A DNA stretch of 56,866 nucleotides, from contig CALFEQ010000185.1 in the NCBI GenBank assembly GCA_937949945.1, forward strand, positions 1 through 56,866. Reading direction: 5' to 3'. Positions 8,721-17,297 of this stretch are shown piece after piece. The translations under genes were made by a program, and so were the position numbers. Positions within the stretch are counted from its first letter, which is position 1; every line of letters starts with the position of its first letter. This DNA is from an uncultured Myxococcales bacterium (GTDB taxonomy: Bacteria > Myxococcota_A > Polyangia > Polyangiales > Polyangiaceae). The notes under the pieces were generated by a model. It searched no databases, had not been told where the DNA came from, and worked only from the letters and a program-made list of their open reading frames with translations.

Positions 8721-10130
8721 TCACTTCAGAGCCTCGAGCCGCTTCACGAGGGCATCACGCACGGCCCGCTGCCCCTCCGTGAGGACGGCCTTCTCGCTGC
8801 GTGCGAGCGCCTGCTCGAGGGCGGCGATCTCCGCGGCGCGGTCCCCGCGCGCCTTCGCGATGTCGGCCTTCAGCGCATAGACCCGCATGGCGCGCGGGCC
8901 GTAGACCCTGGCTATCGCCCGGTCGGCGGCCGCGTCCGCCTCGTCCAAGCGAGACAGCTCGAGGAGCGCTCGGCCGAGCCTCGCAGGCGGGTTGTAGTCG
9001 TCGGGGAAGTCGCGCTCGCTCTCTTCCAGCATCGGCAGCGCGCGGGCGGGCTCGCCGAGCGCGAGGTAGGCGGAGAGCCGTGCCGGGTCGAGCGACGCTC
9101 GTGCGTCCTTCGTCTTCGCCCGCGCGGCCTCGGCCTCGAGGAACGCGGCCCACTCGCGAGCGAGGGAGAGCGCGCCCGCTTCGTCGCCGCGCGCCTTCCT
9201 CGTCTCGACGACCGCCTCGTAGAGCGCGGATCGGTCATCGGGCAGAATCGGCGATTTTTGCGCCTGCGCGTCCTCCAGCGCGAGCGCGGCGAGTCGATCC
9301 ACGTCCTCCGTGCGCTCCGCGTGCCTCGCGCACGAGAGGCCGGCGACGATCGTGCTCGCGCGCGACGTGCTCGCGGGCAGGCCGGCGGCCTCCGCCGCGG
9401 CGAGCTCCGCGCACTCCGCGTGACGCCTCCGGAGCCAGAGCTGGGTGACGAGCGCCTCGACGATGCGCGCGCGATGCGGATGGTCCTTCCCGGCCGCGGC
9501 GAGCGCGGCGCGATACTCCTTCTCGGCGCCCTCCGAGTCGCCGGCGGCGAGCGCGTGATTGCCGCGGACGAACGCGGCCGTCGCCTCGACCGCGGGGCCC
9601 TCTGCGCCGGCGCGAGCCCCCGCCACGGCCACGGTGAGCAGCTCACGCAGCTCGTCGGCGGTGACGGTGCCCGCCCACTTGAGGATCGGCCGATCCGTCG
9701 CGGGGTCGATGACCCAGAGCGTGGGAAGCGCCGAATGCGGATGGCGCTCGACCCAGACCGCGTTGACGTCCTTCTCCGTGTCGACCGAGAGCCAGACGAA
9801 GTCGGACGCGAGCGGAGCGAGCTTCGGATCGGTGAGCACGTACGTGCGGAGGCTCTGACACGAGTGACACCACGGGGCCCACGCATCGACGAAGAGCGGC
9901 TTGTTGCGCCGCTTCGCTTCGGCGAGGGCCCTCGGGTAATCGTCGTGGATGAAGGGCAGCACCTCGCCCGCGGCCGCGTGCGCCTGCGCCTCGACGGCCG
10001 GCGCCGCAGGCGGCGTCTTCGAGCCGCCGCACGCGACCGCGAGCATCGCCACGACGACGCCGGCCCGCGCCGCCTTCCGCGCTTCGCGCCGAGTACGTCC
10101 TACTTGTTGCCTTCGATCGTCAGCTTCCAC
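8721..10130 (-). CDS. thioredoxin-fold lipoprotein with C-terminal TPR domain
   Basis: After an n-region rich in Arg/Lys and a hydrophobic stretch ending in the lipobox LAVAC (near residue 34), the protein has a thioredoxin-like domain. Its active site is WAPWCHSC, resembling the thioredoxin_7/DsbD-gamma type, and it contains the cis-Pro region ALPTLWVID. The remaining 300 residues are Ala/Glu-rich helices with TPR spacing (GDSEGAEKEYRAALAA, ARLGRALLELSRLDEADAA). It is likely a periplasm-facing disulfide or thiol protein that binds partners. The start is uncertain: GTG at 10130 gives a full signal peptide but overlaps the preceding gene by 31 bases, while the internal ATG (10046) would leave almost no signal sequence. 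It shares an operon-like run with the two lipoprotein genes upstream. Confidence 0.78.
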   Translation of the reverse strand: MEADDRRQQVGRTRREARKAARAGVVVAMLAVACGGSKTPPAAPAVEAQAHAAAGEVLPFIHDDYPRALAEAKRRNKPLFVDAWAPWCHSCQSLRTYVLTDPKLAPLASDFVWLSVDTEKDVNAVWVERHPHSALPTLWVIDPATDRPILKWAGTVTADELRELLTVAVAGARAGAEGPAVEATAAFVRGNHALAAGDSEGAEKEYRAALAAAGKDHPHRARIVEALVTQLWLRRRHAECAELAAAEAAGLPASTSRASTIVAGLSCARHAERTEDVDRLAALALEDAQAQKSPILPDDRSALYEAVVETRKARGDEAGALSLAREWAAFLEAEAARAKTKDARASLDPARLSAYLALGEPARALPMLEESERDFPDDYNPPARLGRALLELSRLDEADAAADRAIARVYGPRAMRVYALKADIAKARGDRAAEIAALEQALARSEKAVLTEGQRAVRDALVKRLEALK

Positions 10131-10768
10131 TTCTCGGAAGGATTGCACGTGCCCGAGACGTGGCGCACCTCGATCGTGACGTAGCGAGCGTCCGAACGAC
10201 CGTTGGAGAACGTCCCGGTCTCGCCGAACTCGGCCCGCGCGGCGTCGAGCGAACCGGAGCCCGTCGACTGGACGTGGACGGCGCTGCACTCGATGCTGTC
10301 GCCGGGCGAGCTCGGAACGTAGACGTAGAGGTCGAAGTTCGTGCCCGGCGGAGACGTGAGCGTCGCCGCCACCGAGAGCGGCACGCCGAAGATGTCGTTG
10401 TCGTCCTCGGTCACGTAGACGCGGAACCACTGCGAGGAGCTTCCCTCGACCGTGAGCACGTCCGCGCCGGTGTCCCCGCTGACGCTGCCGAGGTCGGTCG
10501 CGCCCGCGCAGGGCTGCGGAGCCGCGCACGCATCGCCGTCGTCGGGATCGGCGTCGTCCTTGTCCGCATCGCCGTCGTGGCCGATGGTCTGATCCGGATT
10601 CGACGGCGGCGGAATCTTCACCGTCGCCTGCTCTTCCTCCTCCGACTCCTCGGGGAGCGTCGTGAGTCGATCGACGTCCGGATCGAGCTCGACGCCCTGA
10701 GCGCAACCAGCGAGCACCACGGCCCCCATCGAGGCACACGCGAGGAGCGAGACGACGTACTTCTTCAT
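10100..10768 (-). CDS. lipoprotein with acidic linker and PPC-like beta domain
   Basis: The 222-residue protein has a textbook lipoprotein signal (MKKYVVSLLACASMGAVVLA, then GC). A strongly acidic Asp/Glu linker at residues 30-80 follows. The C-terminal domain has DLGSVSGDTGADVLTV, QWFRVYVTED, TNFDLYVYV and KWKLTIEG. That pattern resembles the bacterial pre-peptidase C-terminal (PPC) beta-sandwich, but the match is by eye and moderate. No catalytic residues are seen. The ATG at 10768 is preferred over 10780 because the sequence then begins MKK. It overlaps the start chosen for the thioredoxin-TPR gene by 31 bases, consistent with translational coupling. Confidence 0.72.
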   Translation of the reverse strand: MKKYVVSLLACASMGAVVLAGCAQGVELDPDVDRLTTLPEESEEEEQATVKIPPPSNPDQTIGHDGDADKDDADPDDGDACAAPQPCAGATDLGSVSGDTGADVLTVEGSSSQWFRVYVTEDDNDIFGVPLSVAATLTSPPGTNFDLYVYVPSSPGDSIECSAVHVQSTGSGSLDAARAEFGETGTFSNGRSDARYVTIEVRHVSGTCNPSEKWKLTIEGNK

Positions 10769-10919
10769 GGCCGGCGACATTAGCGCGTGGACCGCGAGCG
10801 CTCGGGCGCCTCGGGTCGGCGAGACGTGATGGCGACTGCCTTTTTGCTGCAATTTCTCGCGACACCCAAGCACAACCGCCCCATAGCACCCACACGGCCG
10901 GACACAAGGGACGCCGGCG

Positions 10920-10949
10920 AAAAAACCGCTCACCGCGCGCGATCGAGCG
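10920..10949 (-). terminator. candidate intrinsic terminator of the DsbA-like gene
   Basis: Read on the minus strand, a CGCTC/GAGCG stem overlapping the stop codon of the thiol protein gene is followed after one base by a run of six T (10925-10920). A second possible stem (CCGCGC/GCGCGG) lies inside it. T-runs are rare in this window, so the combination is suggestive. Confidence 0.4.
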
Positions 10950-11508
10950 CGGCTTCGAGCGTTGTGCGCGACTGCTGCCCCTCGAGGCGCGTCCGGCCGA
11001 CGAACAAGAGCGGGACGCCGTCTCCGTCGACCGCCTCGAACATCGCGATGTCCCGGTCGATGCGGGCGTCGGTCGCAGGGTCGGACAAGCATCGCTGCAG
11101 CGCTCCGCGATCGACGCCGCGCTCCACGGCCATCTCCTCGCACGCCGCCTCGGAGAGATCCGAGGCCTCGAACAACGCGTGCGCGTAGTCGGCGAGCAGC
11201 ATGGGCGTGAGCCGCTCGACGCAGACGGCTGCGCGCGCCGCGGTGCGCGCGTCCGGGTGAGCCGGGATCGGGACGTGCCGCAGCACGAGGCGGACGCGCC
11301 CGTGTCGCTCCGCGAGCAGCGGCGCGAGCGCGGCGTGCGTCCTCCGGCAGAACGGGCACTGGAAGTCGGTGAAGAAGACGACGGTGGTCGCGCCGGGGCT
11401 CACCTTCGCCGTCGTCGCGATCTCGTCGCGGATCACCGCGGGCAGCTCCGGCTTGCAACCCACGAGCGACAGGATCGCTGCGATGAGGAACACGGCTCGT
11501 GCTCGCAT
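10930..11508 (-). CDS. DsbA/DSBA-like thioredoxin-fold lipoprotein
   Basis: The 192-residue protein starts with a lipoprotein signal (MRARAVFLIAAILSLVGC) and contains FFTDFQCPFCRRTH, the CPFC active site of DsbA/DsbG-like thiol oxidoreductases. The cis-Pro loop DGVPLLFVG and the inserted helical domain (ERLTPMLLADYAHALFEA) agree with a complete DsbA-like fold (thioredoxin_4, PF13462). It probably oxidises or isomerises disulfides in exported proteins. That fits a genome region full of Cys-rich secreted proteins, though the pairing is inference. I moved the start from the longest frame (11544) to 11508, where the signal peptide begins. Confidence 0.85.
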   Translation of the reverse strand: MRARAVFLIAAILSLVGCKPELPAVIRDEIATTAKVSPGATTVVFFTDFQCPFCRRTHAALAPLLAERHGRVRLVLRHVPIPAHPDARTAARAAVCVERLTPMLLADYAHALFEASDLSEAACEEMAVERGVDRGALQRCLSDPATDARIDRDIAMFEAVDGDGVPLLFVGRTRLEGQQSRTTLEAALDRAR

Positions 11509-11554
11509 GGGCGCGGACGATAGCGCAGACCGCGGCGGCGACACGTGCCTCGCG

Positions 11555-14500
11555 CTACCCCGGCGCCGTCGCGAGCGTCGCGTCGGCCATGCGCACGTTC
11601 GTCAGCTCGTGGATCACGAGCTCGTTCGGCGGAATCGCCGCGCGCGCGAGCTCGACCAGCCGGGCGTGGTGCGTGAAGAACAGGACCTGCATGGTCCGCG
11701 CGACCTCGGCGAGGACGGACAGCGCGGCCGATGCGCGCTGATCGTCGAGCTGGATGAGGACGTCGTCGAGGACGAGCGGCATCGGCTCGGCCACCTCGGC
11801 GCGGCGGAGGAGGCTCGCGAGGCGCAGGCTCAAGTAGAGCTGGTCGCGCGTGCCGTCGCTGAGGCCCGCCACGTCCACCTCGGTCCCGTCGGCGCGGACG
11901 CAGCGGAGGCACGGACGGTCCTTCTCGTCGAAGCCGGCCTTGATCCCCGAGAAGCCGCCGAGCGTCAGCCGCGAGAACAGCGACGAAGAAGCGGCGAGGA
12001 GCGGTCCCTGGTTCTCTTCGCGGTAGCGCTCGATCTCGCGCGAGAGGACGAACGCAGCGAGGCGGACGCGACACCAGCGCTCGACGTTCTCGCGGACGCG
12101 GCTCAGGTGCAGCTGAGCGGCGGCGGCGGCCTCGGCGGCGTGGGACTCGGCGCGCATCCGTTCGAGACCGCTGCGGAGCCCGCCGATCCGCTCGGTGAGC
12201 CGGGAGATCTCCCCGTCGACCTCGTCGATCTGCTCCGTGAGCTCCTCCTCCGCGCGGGCGGCGGCGTCCGGGTCCGAGAGCAGCGCGCGCTCGGCGTCGT
12301 CGAGGACGAGCTCTTCCTCGCTCGCGAGCTGGGCGTCGATCGTGCTCGCCTCCTTCGCGGCCTCCCTCGCCTCGGCGGCGCGCGCGAAGAGGGCGCGCGC
12401 GGCGTCGCCGGGAGCCAACGACGCGAGATCGGGCGCGAGCTCCTCGAGCGCTCGCGCCAGATCGTCCTCGAACGCGCGGATGTCGGCCTCCGTCACGCGC
12501 ATGCGCGCCTCCTCCTCGGCGCGCGCGTCGACCACGTCGAACAGCTCGCGCAGCGCCTCGATCGATCGCCTCACCTCGTCGACGTGGGCGTCGGCGGCGA
12601 TGCCGAGCGGCGCCAAGAGCTCGCCGAGCTTGGCCGAGACGTCCGCGAGCGCGGCCTCGTCGCGCGTCCGGAGGGCCAATCGCTCGTCGAGCTTCGTACG
12701 CACCTCCACGAGAGAGCGCACGGCGTCGGTCGCCTCGCGGCGCTGGCCTTCGATCCGTGCGGCGCGCTCGGCTGCGAGGGCGACGAGGTCCGAAAGGCGC
12801 GATACACAGTCGCCGAGCCCGTCGTCGAACGCACGGAGCGCGGCGACGAGATCGTCCTTGGCGCTCGCAGCCTTCGCCTCTTCCGCGGCGAGCGCGGCCT
12901 CGGCCTCGCGGACCTGCCCCCACGCCTCCGCGATCTGCGCGTGATCCTCGAGCCACTGACAAGCCTCGACGAAGCCCTGCGGCTCGACGCCGGCAGGCTC
13001 GAAGAGCCCGAGGAGCTCGGCGCGGAGCTCGTCACGCGAGCGGACCGCGCGCTCCCGATCGTCCTTCGCCTTCTCGATGTTCCGCGCGACGGCGTCCGCC
13101 TCGGACCGGAGCCGCGCGAGCGTCGTCACGCGATCGGCCTCGCGGATCATCCGGTCCGCGACCGCGTCCGCCTCGCGGAGGAGCCCCTCGACCTCCACCT
13201 CCGCCGCGCGCCGCGCCTCCTCGTCCTTCGCGGCACGGAGCGCACGCCATGCCTCGTCGCGCGCGGCCCTGGCGGCACGGAGCGCCGCGAGGTCGGGCGG
13301 CGCGAAGTCGCCGGAGCGGACCGCGAGCTCCTTCTCGATCGACGCGGCTTCTCGCTCGAGATCCGCCAAGCGCTCGTCGATGCGCGAGAGCGCGACGTCG
13401 CCCTCTTGCGCGCGCGCCTGCAGCCGTCTCACCGTCGCGAGCGCAGGCAAGCGGAGGGCGACGAGCTCGTCGAGCTTCCCTTCGAAGGGACCGAGCTTCG
13501 CGGCGCGTGCTTCGAGCTTCCGCCGCTGGAGGTCGATCTTCGTCCTCTCGTTCGCGATGCGCGCCTCGATGTCCCCGAGCGAGCGCGCGCGATCGAGCGC
13601 GGACGTCAGCGCGTGCAGACGCTGGTCGGCGACGTCGCCGCCCACCTCGGCGCGCGCGACGATCTCGGAGAGGCGATCGCGCTCGCGCTCGAGCCGTGCG
13701 ATCTCCGTCGCCGTGGCCTCGAGGCGCGCGAGGAGCGCGGTGCGTTCGCCGAGCAGCGTCTCGACGCGCGCGGTCCGGCGTCCGTCGAGCCGGAGCGCGC
13801 TCATGTCGGCGCCGGGGTCGACGCCGGCGCGGCGCGCGGCCGACGCGAGGCTCGCCGCGAGGCGCTCCGCCTTCGCGCGGAGCTCGCGCCGCTGCTCGAG
13901 CGTCTTCTCGTAGACGCCGAAACGATCCTTGAGCGCCTCGACGCGTTCGAGCTGGGTGCCGACGGGACCGAGCTCGGCGAGACGCTGCTTCGCCCGATCC
14001 CGCCTCCGCTCGAGCGGAAGGCGACGGCGCGCGCGAGCGAGGCGGGCGCGCTTCGTCTCGAGCTCCTTCTTCTTCGCGACGCAGGCGTCGCGCTCCTGTA
14101 CGGCCTCGGAGAGCCCCTGCTCCTGCTGGATGAACGCCTCCGGCCGGCTCTCCTTCGCGCGGACGGCCTTCTGCGCCTCCGCGAAGGACTTCAGCGCCTC
14201 GTTCAGCGGCAGCGACGAGGCGCGCGGGCGGTAGATCGCGTCCGCCTCCGCCTCGAGCTGCGCGAGCAGACGCTGGACCTCTCCGCCGCCGCCGACGCCC
14301 GCGTCGAAGAGGCTCTCGCCGAGATCGCCCTTGCCCTCGAGGAGCGCATTGGCGCCGGCGGCGAGCGTGTCGTGGTCGAGACCGAAGGCGTGCGTGAACG
14401 TCTCCTTCGACACCCCGCCCAGGAGCTTTCGCATCACGCCTTCGTCGATCGGCTTGTCGCGCTCGTCGAGGAGCGTGTTCGTGTTGCCCTTGCGGCGCAC

Positions 14501-14746
14501 GACGCGGAGCCGCTCGCCCGAGGCGCTCTCGAGGACGCCGCCGATGCGCAGGTCGCGCAGATCGTGGAGGTGGCCGTCGCGCGTCCTCGGATCGATGCCG
14601 TAGAGCAGTCCCGTGATCGCGCGGAGCGTCGTGCTCTTGCCCGCCTCGTTGCGGCCGAACACGACGTGGACGCCGGGCGCCGAGAAGTCGAGCGTCGTGC
14701 CGCGGAACGGTCCGTACGCGATGAGCTCGAGCGTCGCGATGCGCAT
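11555..14746 (-). CDS. YhaN/SbcC-like AAA ATPase with long coiled coils
   Basis: The 1063-residue protein has a Walker A motif GRNEAGKST at residues 31-39. The long central region (about residues 170-900) is rich in Glu/Arg/Ala heptads, with a break in the middle, as in SMC, Rad50 and SbcC proteins. The C-terminal ATPase half has LSDGTRDQLYLSLRLA as the ABC-like signature and PLVLDDVLIQLDD as Walker B plus D-loop. The N-terminus (IATLELIAYGPFRG) matches the YhaN subgroup. It should form an ATP-driven complex with the adjacent nuclease for processing DNA ends or secondary structures. Its ATG directly follows the TAG stop of the nuclease gene, so the two are surely one operon. Confidence 0.92.
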   Translation of the reverse strand: MRIATLELIAYGPFRGTTLDFSAPGVHVVFGRNEAGKSTTLRAITGLLYGIDPRTRDGHLHDLRDLRIGGVLESASGERLRVVRRKGNTNTLLDERDKPIDEGVMRKLLGGVSKETFTHAFGLDHDTLAAGANALLEGKGDLGESLFDAGVGGGGEVQRLLAQLEAEADAIYRPRASSLPLNEALKSFAEAQKAVRAKESRPEAFIQQEQGLSEAVQERDACVAKKKELETKRARLARARRRLPLERRRDRAKQRLAELGPVGTQLERVEALKDRFGVYEKTLEQRRELRAKAERLAASLASAARRAGVDPGADMSALRLDGRRTARVETLLGERTALLARLEATATEIARLERERDRLSEIVARAEVGGDVADQRLHALTSALDRARSLGDIEARIANERTKIDLQRRKLEARAAKLGPFEGKLDELVALRLPALATVRRLQARAQEGDVALSRIDERLADLEREAASIEKELAVRSGDFAPPDLAALRAARAARDEAWRALRAAKDEEARRAAEVEVEGLLREADAVADRMIREADRVTTLARLRSEADAVARNIEKAKDDRERAVRSRDELRAELLGLFEPAGVEPQGFVEACQWLEDHAQIAEAWGQVREAEAALAAEEAKAASAKDDLVAALRAFDDGLGDCVSRLSDLVALAAERAARIEGQRREATDAVRSLVEVRTKLDERLALRTRDEAALADVSAKLGELLAPLGIAADAHVDEVRRSIEALRELFDVVDARAEEEARMRVTEADIRAFEDDLARALEELAPDLASLAPGDAARALFARAAEAREAAKEASTIDAQLASEEELVLDDAERALLSDPDAAARAEEELTEQIDEVDGEISRLTERIGGLRSGLERMRAESHAAEAAAAAQLHLSRVRENVERWCRVRLAAFVLSREIERYREENQGPLLAASSSLFSRLTLGGFSGIKAGFDEKDRPCLRCVRADGTEVDVAGLSDGTRDQLYLSLRLASLLRRAEVAEPMPLVLDDVLIQLDDQRASAALSVLAEVARTMQVLFFTHHARLVELARAAIPPNELVIHELTNVRMADATLATAPG

Positions 14747-16006
14747 CTACTCTCCCCTCCCCTCGAGCAGTCGCGGCACGAGCATCTGCTCCACGTCGTC
14801 GAGCACGAGCCGGAGGAACGCCGGATCGTCGAGCCGCAGCGCGCCCTCGCCTTCGCGCAGCTCGGGGGGCAGCTTCTTGTCGAGCTCCGCGAGCACGGCG
14901 CCGAGCTCGGCGAGCTCCGCCGGGTCGGACCGCATGGCGGCGATGCGCCGCGCGAGGTGTCCGACGGCGCTCGCCTCCTCGCGCACGCGGTCCATGTCGA
15001 TGGTCGCCCGCGTCTGGATCGCGATCTTCTCGACCCACGCCGTCTCGCCGAGGGCGTCCGTGACGGCCGCGCGGAGCTCGCTCGTGAAGCGATCGACGTC
15101 CCGGCGGATCGCGCCGTTCGCGCGCGTGCTTCCGGTGACGACGACCCGCGCCGCGAGCACGCGCCCGTCCGCCTCGGCGGCGCATTGCGCGATCGCGGCG
15201 CGGGCGAGATCGACGACCTCGAGCGCGTCGTTCGCCGGCGAGGCGTCGACGGTGACGACCTCCCAGCGCAGGACGTCGAGCGGACGGTGCTCCACGCTCT
15301 GGACGACGCCGTCCTCGACGGTGACGACGGTCGCGCCCTTGGAGCCCGTCTCCCTCGCGTGGCGGCCCTGGAGGTTCCCGGGATAGACGATCCACGGATC
15401 GGTCGCGACGACCTCGCGGGCGTGCACGTGGCCGAGCGCCCAGTAGTCGTAGCCCTTCCCTCGCATCGTCTCGATCGACGTCGGCGCGTAGGGCTCGTGC
15501 CCCTCGCGCCCGTCGATGCTCGTGTGCAGCAGCCCGACGTTGAACACGCCGGGTACGCGGGCCGGATACCTCGCCGCGAGGTCGTCCGTGGTCACGCGTT
15601 GCGAGAAGCTCTGTCCGTGGATCGCGATCCCGGCGCCGGCGAGCTCGAACGTCTCGGGCTTCCTCGACGAGAGCTCGCGCACGTTGTCCGGCAGGCGCAG
15701 CGCCTTCACGACGGAGCTCACCGCGTCGTGGTTGCCGCGGACGAGGACGACCGGCACGTTCGCCTCCCGCAGCTTGGTCATCTGCGCCGCGAAGAAGAGC
15801 CCCGTCGAGTAGTCCTTCCACGTGCCGTCGAAGACGTCTCCGGCGAGAAGGAGCACGTCCGCGCGCTCCTCGATGCAGAGCGCGACGAGGTTCTCGAGCG
15901 CGCGCCTCGTGGCGCCGCGCAGGCGTTCCACGGGCGCGCCCTCGTACCGGTCGAGGCCGCGGAGCGGGCTGTCGACGTGGAGGTCGGCGGCGTGGACGAT
16001 CTTCAC
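14747..16006 (-). CDS. YhaO/SbcD-type metallophosphoesterase DNA nuclease
   Basis: The 419-residue protein carries all calcineurin-like phosphoesterase motifs in order: HAADLH at residue 5, GDVFDG, RGNHDA, and GHVH. This is the Mre11/SbcD nuclease fold that binds two metal ions. The C-terminal 150 residues form a capping or ATPase-binding helical domain. The GTG at 16006 gives the family-typical start VKIVHAADLH; a GTG at 16024 would add six residues. It is the first gene of a two-gene operon with the YhaN-like ATPase. It is divergent, with 61 bases between starts, from the winged-helix gene at 16068. Role inferred from family: double-strand-break end processing or hairpin cleavage. Confidence 0.9.
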   Translation of the reverse strand: MKIVHAADLHVDSPLRGLDRYEGAPVERLRGATRRALENLVALCIEERADVLLLAGDVFDGTWKDYSTGLFFAAQMTKLREANVPVVLVRGNHDAVSSVVKALRLPDNVRELSSRKPETFELAGAGIAIHGQSFSQRVTTDDLAARYPARVPGVFNVGLLHTSIDGREGHEPYAPTSIETMRGKGYDYWALGHVHAREVVATDPWIVYPGNLQGRHARETGSKGATVVTVEDGVVQSVEHRPLDVLRWEVVTVDASPANDALEVVDLARAAIAQCAAEADGRVLAARVVVTGSTRANGAIRRDVDRFTSELRAAVTDALGETAWVEKIAIQTRATIDMDRVREEASAVGHLARRIAAMRSDPAELAELGAVLAELDKKLPPELREGEGALRLDDPAFLRLVLDDVEQMLVPRLLEGRGE

Positions 16007-16067
16007 GACCGCGGACTCTATCACCCGGCGCGGACGAGCTGCACGGTCGGCGCCGGGAGGAATTCGC

Positions 16068-17285
16068 ATGACGCGGGCCGGCGCGCCGCTCTACGACGAG
16101 GGGATGGGAACGCAGCGAACGACGGGCCGCGCCGCGCAGAGAGCCGGCGCCGCGGAGCTTCGGGTCACGCCGGAGCAGGTGATCGCCTTCCGCCTCGAGC
16201 GTCTCGGGCTGGCGCGGCGCTCGCGCGACGTGCGCTCGGCCGCCCGCGAGGTGGGGCTGCCCGACTTCCCGCCGGGAGCCGCGCTCGCCGCCCTCGCGCC
16301 TCGGCTCGACGTACTCTCGCCGCGCGCGCTCGACGACGCCTTCGAGCGGCGCGAGGTCGTGCGGGCGCGGGCGATGCGCGGGGCTCCCGTCGTCGTGCGA
16401 TCCGAGGACTACGACGTCTTCGTGTCCGGGGTGCTGCCGCGCGACGAGGCCTCGATGCGCGCGTTCGTCGGCCCGGCGATGACCTCCGTGAAGGCGGCCG
16501 GGATGTCGGCGCTCGACGCCGTCGATCTCGTCACGAACGAGGCGACGCGCGCGCTCTCCAAGCGATCGCTCGATCGCGACGCCCTCCACGCCGAGCTCCG
16601 CCGGCGGCTGCCCGAAGGGCTCCTTCCGTGGTGCCGTGCATGCGAGAGCCACCACGTGCACCCGTCGCTGCTCTACGCCGTCGCGCTCCGGGGTCGCTTC
16701 GTCCTCTTCCCTCGCGACGACGGCCCGTACGTCGTGTCGCTCGCCCGTCGATGGCTCGAGCGCGTCGAGGAGGTGGAGCACGCGCCCGCCGAGCTCGTGC
16801 GGCGCTTCTTGCGCGCCTACGGCCCAGCCTCCGTCGGCGAGCTCGCCGCCTGGGCGGGCGTCGGAGGCGGACAGGCGAAGACGATGTGGAAGGCGGTCGA
16901 GGGCGAGCTCGTGCCCGTGGTGATCGACGGGAGCGCGGCGAAGCGCTTCGTGCTGCGCGCCGATCGCGAGGCGCTGCTCTCCGCGAAGCCCGCGCCCGTC
17001 CGGATCGTGTCCCCCGGCGATCCGGTGCTCCAGATGCGCGATCGCGACACGCTCGTCCCTGCGGCCCTCCAGAGGATCGTCTGGAAGAACCTCGCGCCCA
17101 CGGGGCTGCTCTTCGCGGGCGCACGCGTCGCCGGCGTCGTGCGCGCGAAGAAGAAGGGGCAGACGCTCGACGTCGCGATCGAACGCGTCGGCAAGGTCGA
17201 CGCGAAGGTCCGCGCGGCCGCCGAGGAAGAGGCGGCGCGGCTCGCCGCCCTCCGGGGCGCGAAGCTCGCGCTCTCGTGGACGTGA
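16068..17285 (+). CDS. winged-helix DNA-binding protein, HTH_42 family
   Basis: The 405-residue product starts at an ATG with GGGAGG seven bases upstream. It has the layout of the HTH_42 family (PF06224): VIAFRLERLGLARR near the N-terminus, the conserved VVRARAMRGAPVVV segment, then winged-helix repeats (VRRFLRAYGPASVGELAAWAGV) and a C-terminal beta domain. The family includes the AlkX/YcaQ-type DNA interstrand-crosslink glycosylases. However, I do not see their QxQ/HxQ active-site motif in the expected place, so glycosylase activity is doubtful. The divergent arrangement with the nuclease/ATPase operon suggests a DNA-repair link. It converges with the QueA-like gene, with only 12 bases between stops. 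Confidence 0.8.
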   Translation: MTRAGAPLYDEGMGTQRTTGRAAQRAGAAELRVTPEQVIAFRLERLGLARRSRDVRSAAREVGLPDFPPGAALAALAPRLDVLSPRALDDAFERREVVRARAMRGAPVVVRSEDYDVFVSGVLPRDEASMRAFVGPAMTSVKAAGMSALDAVDLVTNEATRALSKRSLDRDALHAELRRRLPEGLLPWCRACESHHVHPSLLYAVALRGRFVLFPRDDGPYVVSLARRWLERVEEVEHAPAELVRRFLRAYGPASVGELAAWAGVGGGQAKTMWKAVEGELVPVVIDGSAAKRFVLRADREALLSAKPAPVRIVSPGDPVLQMRDRDTLVPAALQRIVWKNLAPTGLLFAGARVAGVVRAKKKGQTLDVAIERVGKVDAKVRAAAEEEAARLAALRGAKLALSWT

Positions 17286-17297
17286 GCCGCGCACCGA

